From: Azospirillum soli
GTDB lineage: Bacteria > Pseudomonadota > Alphaproteobacteria > Azospirillales > Azospirillaceae
Assembly: GCF_017876165.1 (NCBI RefSeq)
Contig: NZ_JAGINQ010000021.1
Span: 1-64,000, forward strand
Direction of reading: 5' to 3'
DNA length: 64,000 bases
Part shown: one piece after another, positions 1-8,325 of the stretch
How positions within the stretch are numbered: the stretch's first letter is position 1
Layout of the letters: every line of letters begins with the position of its first letter
The notes under the pieces: generated by a model
What the model saw: the letters and a program-made list of their open reading frames with translations, nothing else
What the model was told of the DNA's origin: nothing
The model's database searches: none
Position numbers and translations under genes: made by a program

Positions 1-265
1 ACCTGAATAATATCGTTGAACAGGATCATCGACGCATCAAGCGGCTGGTCCGGCCGGGGCTCGGGTTCAAGAGCTTCCACACGGCGCGCCGGACGATCGC
101 CGGCTACGAGAGCCTGGCGATGGTGCGCAAGGGGCAGGTCACGGCCATTCCCGCCAACGACATGCCCACCCAGGCGACCTTCATCGCCAGCCTGTTCGGG
201 ACGGCCGCCTGAAGACGCTGCCTCCGCGGCTCTCCGCGCCCGCCATCAAACTTTGCAACGGAGCC
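1..265 (+). mobile_element. IS6-family insertion sequence, right end (partial)
   Basis: The window opens inside an IS6-type element. The 3' end of its transposase (3-212) is followed by a short non-coding tail ending in AACTTTGCAACGGAGCC (249-265), which read backwards matches the family's terminal repeat (GGCTCTGTTGCAAA type). The element ends at about 265, and sequence beyond belongs to a serine resolvase gene that it interrupts. The left part lies outside the window. IS6 elements move by replicative transposition and often leave single copies at replicon junctions. Confidence 0.8.
3..212 (+). CDS. IS6-family transposase, C-terminal fragment (starts before window)
   Basis: The frame beginning at base 3 encodes 69 residues starting LNNIVEQDHRRIKRLVRPGL and ending at TGA 210-212. 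The NxxEQDHRxIKR stretch carries the last catalytic glutamate of the DDE triad and its C-terminal context in IS6/IS26-type transposases; the GFKSF and AxxTIxGYE stretch that follows is also typical. The enzyme catalyses replicative transposition of its element. Only the C-terminal third is visible, so intactness cannot be judged. Confidence 0.85.
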   Translation: MNNIVEQDHRRIKRLVRPGLGFKSFHTARRTIAGYESLAMVRKGQVTAIPANDMPTQATFIASLFGTAA

Positions 266-605
266 CGGCCGCGGCACCGAGAACTTGCAGGGCAAAGCGT
301 CCCTGCAGGCTGGTGGTGTTGATCGGATCGCCCAGCGACTTGAAGGCGATCCCGCGCTGCCCCAGGCCGTCGATCACCTCCAGCAAGTGGAAGAGGGAGC
401 GCGCCAGCCGGTCGATGCGCGCCACCACCAGCGTGTCGCCCCGCTTCAGGCTGGCGAGCGCCTTGGCGAGCACCGGGCGGTCGCGGTCGCCGCCGGAGGC
501 GTGCTCCTCAAAGATGATGGAACAGCCCGCTTGGCGCAGGGCGAGCAGCTGCGAGTCCGTGGACTGCTCCTCGGTGGAGACGCGGGCATAGGCGACGAGG
601 GCCAT
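246..605 (-). pseudogene. Serine site-specific recombinase (resolvase), 3' truncated by IS6
   Basis: From ATG at 605 the 119-residue product starts MALVAYARVSTEEQ, with the catalytic serine in YARVS and the arginine motif RIDRLARS of the resolvase/invertase family. Such proteins normally run about 180-200 residues and end in a helix-turn-helix. Here the catalytic domain is cut after LQVLGAAA, and the last residues (GLRCKV) are read from the IS6 terminal repeat. The DNA-binding domain is gone, so the protein is very probably inactive. It may once have resolved plasmid or transposon dimers. Confidence 0.85.
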
Positions 606-1009
606 GGGGATTCCTGGACGGTTCGGGCGGGAAAACGTCCGCCCGCCACCTTTGTACAGAATATCTGTAGCTCTCATCCACCCGGATGATCCTGGAGGCA
701 GGGTCCGGAGCGGGGGCCTGCCGACCACGGTGTCCCGGCCAGCCGGCTCCCAACGCGCGACAAAAGGCCAACGATCGCCGGCAGGGCCGGGGCAATGTCG
801 CCGTGAGCACCAGCATCTTGGGCGTTGATCGCGCCGGGCGGAAGCCGCTGAAGGCGGCGAAATGGCCCGGTTCTAAACGGATCCGCTCTCTTCTAAACGG
901 ATCCGCTCTGCAAAACGGCCACGGGGCAAGGGCGCAGGCCGCAGCAAACAGGCTTCTAAACCGATCTGCCCGACAGCGACAGACAGAGCGGCTGAGGGGG
1001 GCGCCTCCC
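606..1009. other. Gene-free stretch with inverted repeats and tandem 19-mer
   Basis: No convincing gene lies here. Two small inverted repeats precede the resolvase: GGGCGG/CCGCCC (625-644) and TACAG-AATAT-CTGTA (655-669), plausible remains of its promoter or a res site. Further right a 19-base sequence occurs twice in tandem (see the repeat entry). The stretch also holds the 3' flank of the long minus-strand operon; no obvious terminator with a T-tract was seen. Confidence 0.5.
871..970. repeat. Tandem 19-bp direct repeat plus degenerate third copy
   Basis: TTCTAAACGGATCCGCTCT occurs at 871-889 and again at 891-909, one base apart. A diverged copy, TTCTAAACCGATCTGCC, lies at 954-970. Spaced short repeats like this occur at transposon ends that bind transposase at several sites, and at partition or replication sites. 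Nothing here decides between these. The location next to a cut resolvase favours a transposon end. Confidence 0.6.
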
Positions 1010-2800
1010 CTACCCCTCCGTCCCGGAAGCGAAGGCGCGCTTCGGTATCATCGTGGCGCCGTTGCGCGCCATCGTCTGCGCCGTGGCGGCATCGATGGCC
1101 TCAAGATGCTCGTCGAGCAGACTTGCAAAACGATCACGCGCCGGGCCGATGGTCAAGCTGTGATCGGCGCCGGCAATGCGTTCCATCCGCAGATTGCGTA
1201 TGCCGCGCAGAGGCCCGCCGTCGCGGCCGAAATGCGTTTCGAATTCGCCCAGCGTGACATCGTCGGCGCCATGGACCAGCAGCGTGTGCACGCCCCGCTC
1301 CGACAGCCGGTGGAACCAGTGCGCTACGTCGTCGGTGGCGTAGCCCCGCCCGGTCATCCAGGCCCGCACGCGACCCGCCTTGATGCGCACGCGCTGAACA
1401 ATCCGTTTCGTGAGGCCATGGGCCACGCGGGCGGCCTTGCGGTCCTTGCGCAGGATGGCCCGCCACGTCGCCCGGTCAGCAAGGCGGGGGAGATAGGCCG
1501 CCATCGGCTTGATCGCCGTGCCGGTGACTGCCTCCGACGTGACCCCATCGCCAAGAACGTAGCGTCCGGGATTGATCAGCGCCTGCCCGACGATCCGTGC
1601 GTCGGCGAGCGCGCCGTGCAGCGCGGTCGCCGCCCCGGCGCACAGGCCCACCACGACACAACGCCGGTACCCCCTCGCCTCCAGCCAATCGAGTGCCGCC
1701 CGCACATCGGATACGGCCTCCTGGCAATAAATGAGATTGTCGGCGCGGCCGGTTCGCGACCCGCTGTCACCCAGCCCGGCCAGATCGATGCGCAGCGAGG
1801 CGTAGCCGCGCGCCGCCAGTCGCCGCGCCAGCCGCACCGACATGCGGCCGGACCCCACATGGCAGGTCGCTCCGCTGTTCAGCAGCAGCACCGCCGGCCG
1901 GTCGCGCCGGTCAGCCGGATCGGCCGGTTCGCACAGGACGCCGAACAGCTCTTCGGTGGGACCGAACCGCACCGGATGCTCCATGGCTCCCGGGAGGGCG
2001 AGCGACGCGCCGGGGCCGGGGGCCTGCGGGACATTCCCGGCCGGCGCGCCCTCCTTCAGCCACGCCGTCGCACGCTCCAGGGTCTCGCAGGGGCCGGTGG
2101 CGCGCTGCACGTTGCTCATCAGTTGGGCGAAGTCGGGGAACGGCTCCTCCCGCAGGTCCACGCCCAGCTTGCGGATATGGTCACGCAACCGGCCGGCTCC
2201 GCGCGCGTCGGGCCGGTCGAACAGCAGGACGCGCGGGGCCGGCGGCTCCGTCAAGGCCAGCAGGTCGAGCCGTTGCAGCGCCGACATCGTTTCGGCCGTC
2301 AGGCGGAAGCCGCCGTTGTCGATGCCCTCCTCCGTGACGGCGGGCGGCGCGCCCTCGGGCGGGGCCGACAGCAGCGACATGGCGCGGAGTTCCTGGACGA
2401 AGCTGCGCCCCGACAGGCAGGGGGCAAGCAGGACCAGCGCGTTCACTCCCCTCGCCTCTTGCGCCGCCACGGTGGCGAGCAGCGCGCCGAGGCGCAGCCC
2501 GACCAGCGCGACCTCCTCCACGCCCGTGTTGGCGCGCAGGAAGCGCACGGCGACGTGGATGCCGTCAATCCAGGCGCGCAAGCGGTCCGGGTCCTCCTCG
2601 TCGCCGACGGAATCGCCGGTTCCGGGATAGTCGAAGCGCAAGGTCGGCAACCCGGCCTCGGCCAGCCGCTCGGCAAAGGCGCGCCACGCGCGGTGGGTGG
2701 TCAGCGCCTCGTTCCCGTAGGGGGCGCACAGAACCACGCCGCGCCGCCCGGCGGCGGGGTGCAGCCATCCGAAGCAGTCCTCGAAGACGACGGGCGTCAT
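1010..2800 (-). CDS. Double alpha/beta-hydrolase with substituted nucleophile elbows
   Basis: A 596-residue protein made of two tandem alpha/beta-hydrolase domains. Domain 1 has GLRLG (101-105) where GxSxG is expected, so Arg103 replaces the nucleophile and it is probably non-catalytic. Domain 2 has GLCAG (385-389), giving Cys387, with Asp at about 513 (HGADD) and His547 (GADHS) as possible partners, so a Cys-Asp-His triad is plausible. Domain 1 resembles the hydrolases associated with exosortase/EPS gene clusters. It is the last gene of the carrier-protein operon; its ATG overlaps the upstream stop by 4 bp. It may act as a thioesterase or acyltransferase releasing the carrier-bound product (inference). 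Confidence 0.75.
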   Translation of the reverse strand: MTPVVFEDCFGWLHPAAGRRGVVLCAPYGNEALTTHRAWRAFAERLAEAGLPTLRFDYPGTGDSVGDEEDPDRLRAWIDGIHVAVRFLRANTGVEEVALVGLRLGALLATVAAQEARGVNALVLLAPCLSGRSFVQELRAMSLLSAPPEGAPPAVTEEGIDNGGFRLTAETMSALQRLDLLALTEPPAPRVLLFDRPDARGAGRLRDHIRKLGVDLREEPFPDFAQLMSNVQRATGPCETLERATAWLKEGAPAGNVPQAPGPGASLALPGAMEHPVRFGPTEELFGVLCEPADPADRRDRPAVLLLNSGATCHVGSGRMSVRLARRLAARGYASLRIDLAGLGDSGSRTGRADNLIYCQEAVSDVRAALDWLEARGYRRCVVVGLCAGAATALHGALADARIVGQALINPGRYVLGDGVTSEAVTGTAIKPMAAYLPRLADRATWRAILRKDRKAARVAHGLTKRIVQRVRIKAGRVRAWMTGRGYATDDVAHWFHRLSERGVHTLLVHGADDVTLGEFETHFGRDGGPLRGIRNLRMERIAGADHSLTIGPARDRFASLLDEHLEAIDAATAQTMARNGATMIPKRAFASGTEG

Positions 2801-5319
2801 GCCACCCCCCGGAAACGCACCGGTGCACAGGCGTTGATCGCGTGGATTTCGCCATTAGGGATCTTATCCGCGCGACCGCGCGGGATCAGGCGCACGGTGC
2901 GCTCGACGCCCGGCGGCAGGTGGAACCAGTCGTCCTCCGCGCGGAAGGCGTCATCCTCGATGTGGACGGAGCGGGCGAGCCGGCGGCTGCGCAGGGTCAG
3001 GGTCCAGCCCTCCCCTGCCCTGTCGGTCTTGGCGATCAGGCCCAGATCGGCGCGCTCCATCCGGTGGAATTGCGGGAAATGGACGGCGTCGGCCAGAGGC
3101 GCGCCGGTCGCGGCGGCGGTCAGGGTCGCCACGGTCGCGTCGTGGGCCGGCGGTCCAAAGCGGTGGCTGTAGGTCGTGTCGAAGAAGCGATCGAACAGCG
3201 CCGCCGCCGAATGTTCGCGGACGCTGCGCGGCGGCAGGGTCACGGCCCGTTCCGCCGTCATAACCGGCGTTTCGCCCGCATGCAGGCATGTGAGAGTCAC
3301 AATGGCCTCGACCATGCGCGGCGTCTCGTTGACGAGGTGGACGGCCAGCCCATTGACGCCTTCGTCGGTCAGCAGAATCCGCACCGGGCAGAAGGCGCGC
3401 TTCAGGGCGTGCCACGCCGCCTTCGGCGCGCCGGAGGAATCCACCACGCCCCAGCCGGCGCCCGGCCACAGATCCTGGAACATCCAGACCAACCCGCCCC
3501 AGCAGGTGGAGCCCGCCCGCCGCCATTCGGCGAATACCGCTTCCATCACCTCCCCGCTCACCGCGCGGGACAGGCGGCGGTAGCGGTCGGGATCCTCATA
3601 GCGCAGGCTGGCCGGATCGACGGCGTACAGACGGTGCAGGTAGTGGTCGCGCACGTCCTCGAAATCCCAGGGCGCGCCGGGGTCGCGGGGCACGCGGGCC
3701 TTCCAGCGGGGATCGTGCACGGCGGGAACGCCGGACAGCGCGCGGGCATCGGGCATGTTGGCGAAGGCCAAGCATTCCGAGGCAAAGCGCACCTCGGCCC
3801 GGCGGGCGTCCTCCAGCGGCTTCATGTAGGCGCCGACGCCATAATAATGGGTCACGCCCGCGTTGGCGATGAAGGGCAATGCGCCGCCGGTCGGAGAATT
3901 GGCGACGTAGGGCAGATCGGGCCGCAGGCGCGCAGCCTCCTCCCGCAAGGCGGTGTCGAAGACCGGCTGGGTCCAGGCGGCGCGGGGAAGGCCCAGCATG
4001 GCCGCCTGCTGCTCCGCCTCGCTGCCGCCGCACAACACGGCGAGACTGGGCGACGCCTGGGTGCGGTCGAGGAACTGCGCCGCCTCCAGACGCACAGCGT
4101 TCAGAAAGCCCTCGTCCGTGGGGTAATCGAAGTTGGCGAACATGAAGTCCTGCCAGACCAGGATCCCCAGCTCGTCGCACAGCTCGAAAAAGGCGTCGGC
4201 CTCGTAGGCGGTGATACCGGGGACGCGCAGCATGTTCATGCCGGCCTGCCGCGCCAGCGCCAGCCACGGGGCGTAGGCGTCGCGCGACGACGGCAGGGCG
4301 ACGATGTCCGGGCTGCTCCAGCAGGCGCCCCGGCAGAAAATCCGCTCCCCGTTGACGCGCAGCGCGAAGCCGTCGCTCTCCTCCAGTTCGCCGCCCTCCC
4401 GTTCGATACGGTGAAAGCCGGTGCGGCCGAGGTCGATGCGCTCCCCGCCGATGCCGGCGTGCACGGGATACAGGGTCGGGTTGCCGTGGGTGTGCGGCCA
4501 CCAGGGCTCCACGTCGGGGATGCGGATGTGGCCGCGCAGGGTGGTCGCGCCGGTCCAGGCCAGGGGTGCGGTGGCCTCCCCCACCGCCACGAAGGCGGGC
4601 GGGCGGGCGGCACCGGTCCACTCCACCGACAGGTCGAGCGTCAAAAGGCCGTCCTTGCCGTCGAGCGTCGCGCGGAGATCGGCGGAGCGGACCCGGAGCG
4701 GGCCGGTTTCCTCGATCAGTTCAATGGGGCGCCAGGGGCCGACCGCGTGGACGGGCGGGCACCAGCCGGGCATGTGGCCGAGCAGCGTGGTGCGGACGCT
4801 CCGCAAGCCCGCCGGCTCGGCCAACCGCACGCGCCAGCGCCCCCGGCCGCGCTGCGTCTTGAGGACGGGGCCGAGGGCGCGGAAGGCTATGGTCAGCGTG
4901 TGCTCGCCGCGCAGGGTGATGGGGAGCTCGTGCGCCAGGAACATGCTGTCGGAGGTCAGGATGCGCTCACCGTCCAGCCAGACCTCGGCCAGCGTGGCGA
5001 GACCATGGAAACGCAAGGTGCGCGGCCCCTCGCCGGTCAGGCGGGTGCGGTACCAAATGTCGCGGCCGTGCAGCGGCGCGGGATCGTCCGGCGACCAGAG
5101 GCCGGCGGCCCGTAGCGCCTGGGCGGCGGTGCCGGGGACGGGGGCGGGGAGCCAATCGTCGGCGGCCCCCTCCCCCCCACGCTGGCGCGTGGGTCCCTCC
5201 CTCCCCCGCTGCGCGGGAGAGGGGCGGATTTCCTCTCCCGCCACGCACATCTCCCACCCCTCGGTCAGGGGCGTCATGGTTCGGCCGGTGACGGAAACGA
5301 TCCGCGCCATGCGCGTCAC
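2797..5319 (-). CDS. Glycoside hydrolase family 2 / beta-mannosidase-like protein
   Basis: 840 residues with the GH2 order: N-terminal sugar-binding jelly roll (galactose-binding-like), immunoglobulin-like domain, then a TIM barrel from about residue 300. The acid/base glutamate is probably Glu434 in CGGSEAE; family members usually have NE here, so Asn is replaced by Ser. The nucleophile is probably Glu515 in FASECLAF. No signal peptide is visible, so it is likely cytoplasmic. It starts at GTG 5319, overlapping the DUF1839 stop; ATG 5310 or 5277 are alternatives. A palindromic repeat element is inserted in frame near the N-terminus. Its presence in the operon suggests that a glycoside is the acceptor or product (inference). 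Confidence 0.8.
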   Translation of the reverse strand: MTRMARIVSVTGRTMTPLTEGWEMCVAGEEIRPSPAQRGREGPTRQRGGEGAADDWLPAPVPGTAAQALRAAGLWSPDDPAPLHGRDIWYRTRLTGEGPRTLRFHGLATLAEVWLDGERILTSDSMFLAHELPITLRGEHTLTIAFRALGPVLKTQRGRGRWRVRLAEPAGLRSVRTTLLGHMPGWCPPVHAVGPWRPIELIEETGPLRVRSADLRATLDGKDGLLTLDLSVEWTGAARPPAFVAVGEATAPLAWTGATTLRGHIRIPDVEPWWPHTHGNPTLYPVHAGIGGERIDLGRTGFHRIEREGGELEESDGFALRVNGERIFCRGACWSSPDIVALPSSRDAYAPWLALARQAGMNMLRVPGITAYEADAFFELCDELGILVWQDFMFANFDYPTDEGFLNAVRLEAAQFLDRTQASPSLAVLCGGSEAEQQAAMLGLPRAAWTQPVFDTALREEAARLRPDLPYVANSPTGGALPFIANAGVTHYYGVGAYMKPLEDARRAEVRFASECLAFANMPDARALSGVPAVHDPRWKARVPRDPGAPWDFEDVRDHYLHRLYAVDPASLRYEDPDRYRRLSRAVSGEVMEAVFAEWRRAGSTCWGGLVWMFQDLWPGAGWGVVDSSGAPKAAWHALKRAFCPVRILLTDEGVNGLAVHLVNETPRMVEAIVTLTCLHAGETPVMTAERAVTLPPRSVREHSAAALFDRFFDTTYSHRFGPPAHDATVATLTAAATGAPLADAVHFPQFHRMERADLGLIAKTDRAGEGWTLTLRSRRLARSVHIEDDAFRAEDDWFHLPPGVERTVRLIPRGRADKIPNGEIHAINACAPVRFRGVA
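5163..5245. repeat. Palindromic repeat element inside the GH2 reading frame
   Basis: Two GC hairpins lie back to back: CCCACGC-TGGC-GCGTGGG (5176-5193) and CCCGC-TGC-GCGGG (5205-5217), with CTCTCCC/GGGAGAGG flanks. The segment encodes a low-complexity Arg/Gly/Glu-rich stretch (around RPSPAQRGREG) in the GH2-like protein and keeps the frame open. It looks like the dispersed palindromes common in alphaproteobacterial genomes, here tolerated inside a gene. Confidence 0.65.
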
Positions 5320-6230
5320 CCATAGCGCCGGGTCAGCGCGCCGATGGCCGTCTCATAGGCGGCTTCCATCGCGTCCAGCAGAGCCGTGTCGTCGCCGAAG
5401 CGGCCCCGGTGCACCGCGCGGGCGAGCTGGAACTGCAACGCCTTGGCCAAACCCGCCAGCCGGTCACAGGCTTCCGCCGCCTCCGCCGGGCCGTCGATCC
5501 AGCGGACATGGCGGCCCAGCAGCTCGAAATTCGCGCCGAGCTGGCGCAGTGTGTTGAAGGCGTAGAGGTGGAAATAGTCCATGGGCCGGGCGGCCAGTGC
5601 GGCGCGATGCTCCGGGAAGGCGGCGCGGTAGGCGGTGACGGGGTTTTCCGCCGGGCGGCGGCGCAGGTGATGGCGCAACAGGCCGATGGAGGCGTCCGTC
5701 AGCGCCCTGCCCTCCAGGGCCGGGGCGCTGCGCTTCACGAACTCGACGTAGGGGAACAGGAACGGCGGCGCGAACAGGCCCTCGTAATCCTCCCCCTCCA
5801 GCGTGAAGCGGCCGGCGTTGTGGATGTAGTCGAGGCGCTTTGCCCCCTCGTCCAGCCCCAGGATCGCGATGGTCGTCTTGACGTGCTGGCTGCGGTAGGA
5901 GGTGCCCCTCGTGTCCGGCAGGTGGAAGCCGTCCACCTCCACCAGCACCGGCCGGCCCCGGCGCAGCTGAACCGCCGCGTGCGCCTCCACCCGGTCGTAG
6001 AGGGCGAGTTCCTGAACCTCCAGCCCGTAGAGGGTGCGCAGATCCTCCGGCGGTGGCTTGAAGAAGGTGAACTGGTCACCTTCGAAATCCTGCGCCACAG
6101 TGAAGGGCAGCATCGCCAGCGGATCGAACTCCAGCGCGTGCAGCAGTTCGATCCACAGGTCGGTGTAGCAGTTGGTCTCAACCCATACACGGTCGGGCCA
6201 AGCGCGGTCGGGCGCGTGCAGCGCGTGCAT
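5316..6230 (-). CDS. DUF1839 family protein
   Basis: 304 residues from ATG 6230, which follows a GGGGTGA ribosome-binding site five bases past the ligase stop; the open frame extends further upstream but would overlap the ligase gene. The sequence (VETNCYTDLWIELLHALEFD near the start, VEVDGFHLPDT, then TSYRSQHVKTTIA) fits the DUF1839 family as I remember it. The function is not established. The stop overlaps the next start (GTGA), so it is translated with the GH2-like protein. Conserved Cys, Asp and His residues make an acyltransferase role from carrier protein to an acceptor conceivable, but this is inference from gene order. Confidence 0.75.
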   Translation of the reverse strand: MHALHAPDRAWPDRVWVETNCYTDLWIELLHALEFDPLAMLPFTVAQDFEGDQFTFFKPPPEDLRTLYGLEVQELALYDRVEAHAAVQLRRGRPVLVEVDGFHLPDTRGTSYRSQHVKTTIAILGLDEGAKRLDYIHNAGRFTLEGEDYEGLFAPPFLFPYVEFVKRSAPALEGRALTDASIGLLRHHLRRRPAENPVTAYRAAFPEHRAALAARPMDYFHLYAFNTLRQLGANFELLGRHVRWIDGPAEAAEACDRLAGLAKALQFQLARAVHRGRFGDDTALLDAMEAAYETAIGALTRRYG

Positions 6231-6235
6231 CGTCG

Positions 6236-7180
6236 TCACCCCCAGAGCGCGGCGCGCACCGAGGCCGGCCAGGCCTTCACGTCCAAGCCATGATGGCGGA
6301 ACAGCGCCAGCGCCACGCGCTCCATCCCGAAGCCGACGCAGGCGGTATACGCGACCTCGCCGTCCGGTGTGCGGATGTCCCACAGCAGGCCGAAATGATC
6401 CTGGTGGTAGTTGAAGCTGAGGCAGGCGGTCGGTTTCTCGGCCGAGGCGATGGGGATCAGCAGCTCGAACTTCAACCCCTGGTCGCGCTGGTTGGCCGAC
6501 AGCATCCGCCCGGCCCGCCCGAAGAACGGATCGTTGGCGAGGTCGATGGCGACCGGCAGGGCCAGCGATTCCATTAACGCCCTGCCCCGCTCCAGCCAGC
6601 CCTGGCGGAAGTCCATTACTTGGTCTGGCGTGCCAACTCGCACGTATTCCCGCATGCGGAACAGCTGCATGCGCGCCGGGTCCAGCGACGGTTCATGCCG
6701 GAAGCAGTAGGAATAGACATCCACCAGCGCGCCGTCCGCGCCCAGCGGGCCGCGCTCCGCGACTGTGGGATAGATGGGGTAGCAGGCGGCGGGGGTCATG
6801 ACGACGTTGGTCGCCATCTGGCCGTCGGCCCAGTCCTCCCCCTCCTCCAGCCGGCGCAGCATCGACTGGTGAGCGCGCTCGTCGCCCATGAAGCTGTGCA
6901 CGGTGCCGGCCAGATGCGGGAAGCTCTTCAGATACTCGCTGCGCTCGAAATGCGACCGGGCCAGCGCCGGGGGGAAGCGCATGACCTCCGCCCCATCCCC
7001 CCGCCCGCAGGCGGAAATCAGGTCGTTGAACCGCTCCACCACGTCTTCGAAGACGCCGCTGCGGCCGTACAGCCCGTCCACGCCGGTGGGGATGAGAAGA
7101 CCGGCCGCGATCAGCGCGTCGCGGAATTCGGTGTGCGCATCGCTAGAGTACGTGTCCATGGTCTTCCACGAAGGGTTCAC
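6236..7180 (-). CDS. Amino acid:[carrier protein] ligase (truncated class II aaRS homologue)
   Basis: 314 residues resembling the catalytic core of atypical seryl-tRNA synthetase without a tRNA-binding domain. Motif 2 is FRHEPS followed by LFRMREYV (160-180), motif 3 is [14 protein letters not shown] (281-294). Cys133, Glu178 and Cys281 fall where the zinc ligands of the Bradyrhizobium glycine:[carrier protein] ligase lie (recalled, offset by two). The known enzymes activate Gly or Ala with ATP and load it on a carrier-protein phosphopantetheine. The carrier protein is two genes upstream. Start GTG 7180 overlaps the flavoprotein stop (GTGA); ATG 7159, preceded by GGAAG, is an alternative. Substrate specificity cannot be read from the sequence. 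Confidence 0.88.
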   Translation of the reverse strand: MNPSWKTMDTYSSDAHTEFRDALIAAGLLIPTGVDGLYGRSGVFEDVVERFNDLISACGRGDGAEVMRFPPALARSHFERSEYLKSFPHLAGTVHSFMGDERAHQSMLRRLEEGEDWADGQMATNVVMTPAACYPIYPTVAERGPLGADGALVDVYSYCFRHEPSLDPARMQLFRMREYVRVGTPDQVMDFRQGWLERGRALMESLALPVAIDLANDPFFGRAGRMLSANQRDQGLKFELLIPIASAEKPTACLSFNYHQDHFGLLWDIRTPDGEVAYTACVGFGMERVALALFRHHGLDVKAWPASVRAALWG

Positions 7181-8325
7181 CCGAAAAGCGAGGCGTTATC
7201 CTTGTGCGCCAGCAGCAGGTTCGCCGTGTTGCCGAGGATCCGGTCGTTGCTGATCATCAGCGGCGCCGAATGGGCGTCGCGCAGATGGCGGCACAGGCTG
7301 TAGGGGCCATCGTTGCGGTAGGACGACAGGCCGGCGACCAGCATCGCCTGCTCAACGATGCGCACCACCATCTCCGCAGCCTGCATCTTCAGCGCATTCA
7401 TGGCGACCGCGAAGCCCATGGAGGTCAGTCGGTCGGGGCTGTCGGCCGCCTCGTCGAACCGGTCGATGGCGCCGCGCACGGCGCCTCGCATGGTCTGGTG
7501 CAGGGCGGTCAGTTCGGCCAGCCGCCGCGCGCCGGGCGGCTGGGTGCCGGGGCGCTTGCGCGCCTCCGCCCGGACGAAGGCGCCGGCGCGGGCGACGGCG
7601 TCCGTGGCGATGCCCAGCCAGACGCTGGCCCACAGGATGTGCGTGACCGGCAGCATGGTCTGGGCGGAAATGTCGGCGTAGGGCAGGGGCATGATCTGCG
7701 CCCGCGACGCTTCCGCCCGCAGATGGTAGCCGATGCTGCGGGTGCCGCGCATGCCCAGCGTGTCCCAGCCGCCGATCTCCTCCAGGCGGAACTGGTCGCG
7801 CAGCAGCGGCACGATGATCTGGTCCGACGCCGGCGCGTCCGGCGCGCGGCGCGCGGTGACCAAGATGGCGTCGGCCTCGGCACCGTAGGAAATGACCGTC
7901 GCCTGCTTCTCCAGCCGGAAGCGCTCGCCCTCGCCCTCCACCGCGCAGGAGCTGGAGCGCACGTCGCCGCCGATGCCGGCCTCCGTCGTCGCCGACGCGA
8001 GCAGCAACTGGTCCGACGCCAGCCGCGCCAGCAGGTCGCGGTGCCACGCGCTGCCCTGCCCGTGCCGGACGACGCAGGCGACCTGGATCTGGTGCATGGC
8101 GAAGATCAGCCCGGTGGACGGGCAGGCCTGCGCCAGAGCGTGCGCCACGGCGGCCATGTCGGTCAGGCTGGCACCCTCCCCGCCATAGTCGCGCGGCACC
8201 ATGGCGCCCAATAATCGGGCCTGTTTCAGCGCGGTGAAGGCTTCCGAAGGAAAGCGCGCGTCACGATCCACGGAAGCCGCGTGCTCCGCGACCATGGCGG
8301 CGACGGAGGACGGCAGCGCGTTCAT
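7177..8325 (-). CDS. Acyl-CoA dehydrogenase-like flavoprotein
   Basis: 382 residues with the three-part acyl-CoA dehydrogenase fold: helical N-domain, beta middle domain ([14 protein letters not shown], the substrate/FAD strand around residues 110-125) and C-terminal helical bundle. Members oxidise the alpha-beta bond of CoA or carrier-protein thioesters using FAD; relatives such as PltE/RedW oxidise prolyl-S-carrier protein. The C-terminal region reads [24 protein letters not shown], where many family members place the catalytic Glu in a YGG context; that Glu is not obvious. It is coupled to the carrier-protein gene by ATGA. A carrier-bound aminoacyl substrate is suggested by context (inference). 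Confidence 0.85.
   Translation of the reverse strand: MNALPSSVAAMVAEHAASVDRDARFPSEAFTALKQARLLGAMVPRDYGGEGASLTDMAAVAHALAQACPSTGLIFAMHQIQVACVVRHGQGSAWHRDLLARLASDQLLLASATTEAGIGGDVRSSSCAVEGEGERFRLEKQATVISYGAEADAILVTARRAPDAPASDQIIVPLLRDQFRLEEIGGWDTLGMRGTRSIGYHLRAEASRAQIMPLPYADISAQTMLPVTHILWASVWLGIATDAVARAGAFVRAEARKRPGTQPPGARRLAELTALHQTMRGAVRGAIDRFDEAADSPDRLTSMGFAVAMNALKMQAAEMVVRIVEQAMLVAGLSSYRNDGPYSLCRHLRDAHSAPLMISNDRILGNTANLLLAHKDNASLFG

Noticed and set aside
686-3172. 828-codon plus-strand frame opposite the double hydrolase gene
   Set aside because: High-GC antisense shadow: no protein-like pattern, while the minus strand reads as a full hydrolase coupled to its operon.
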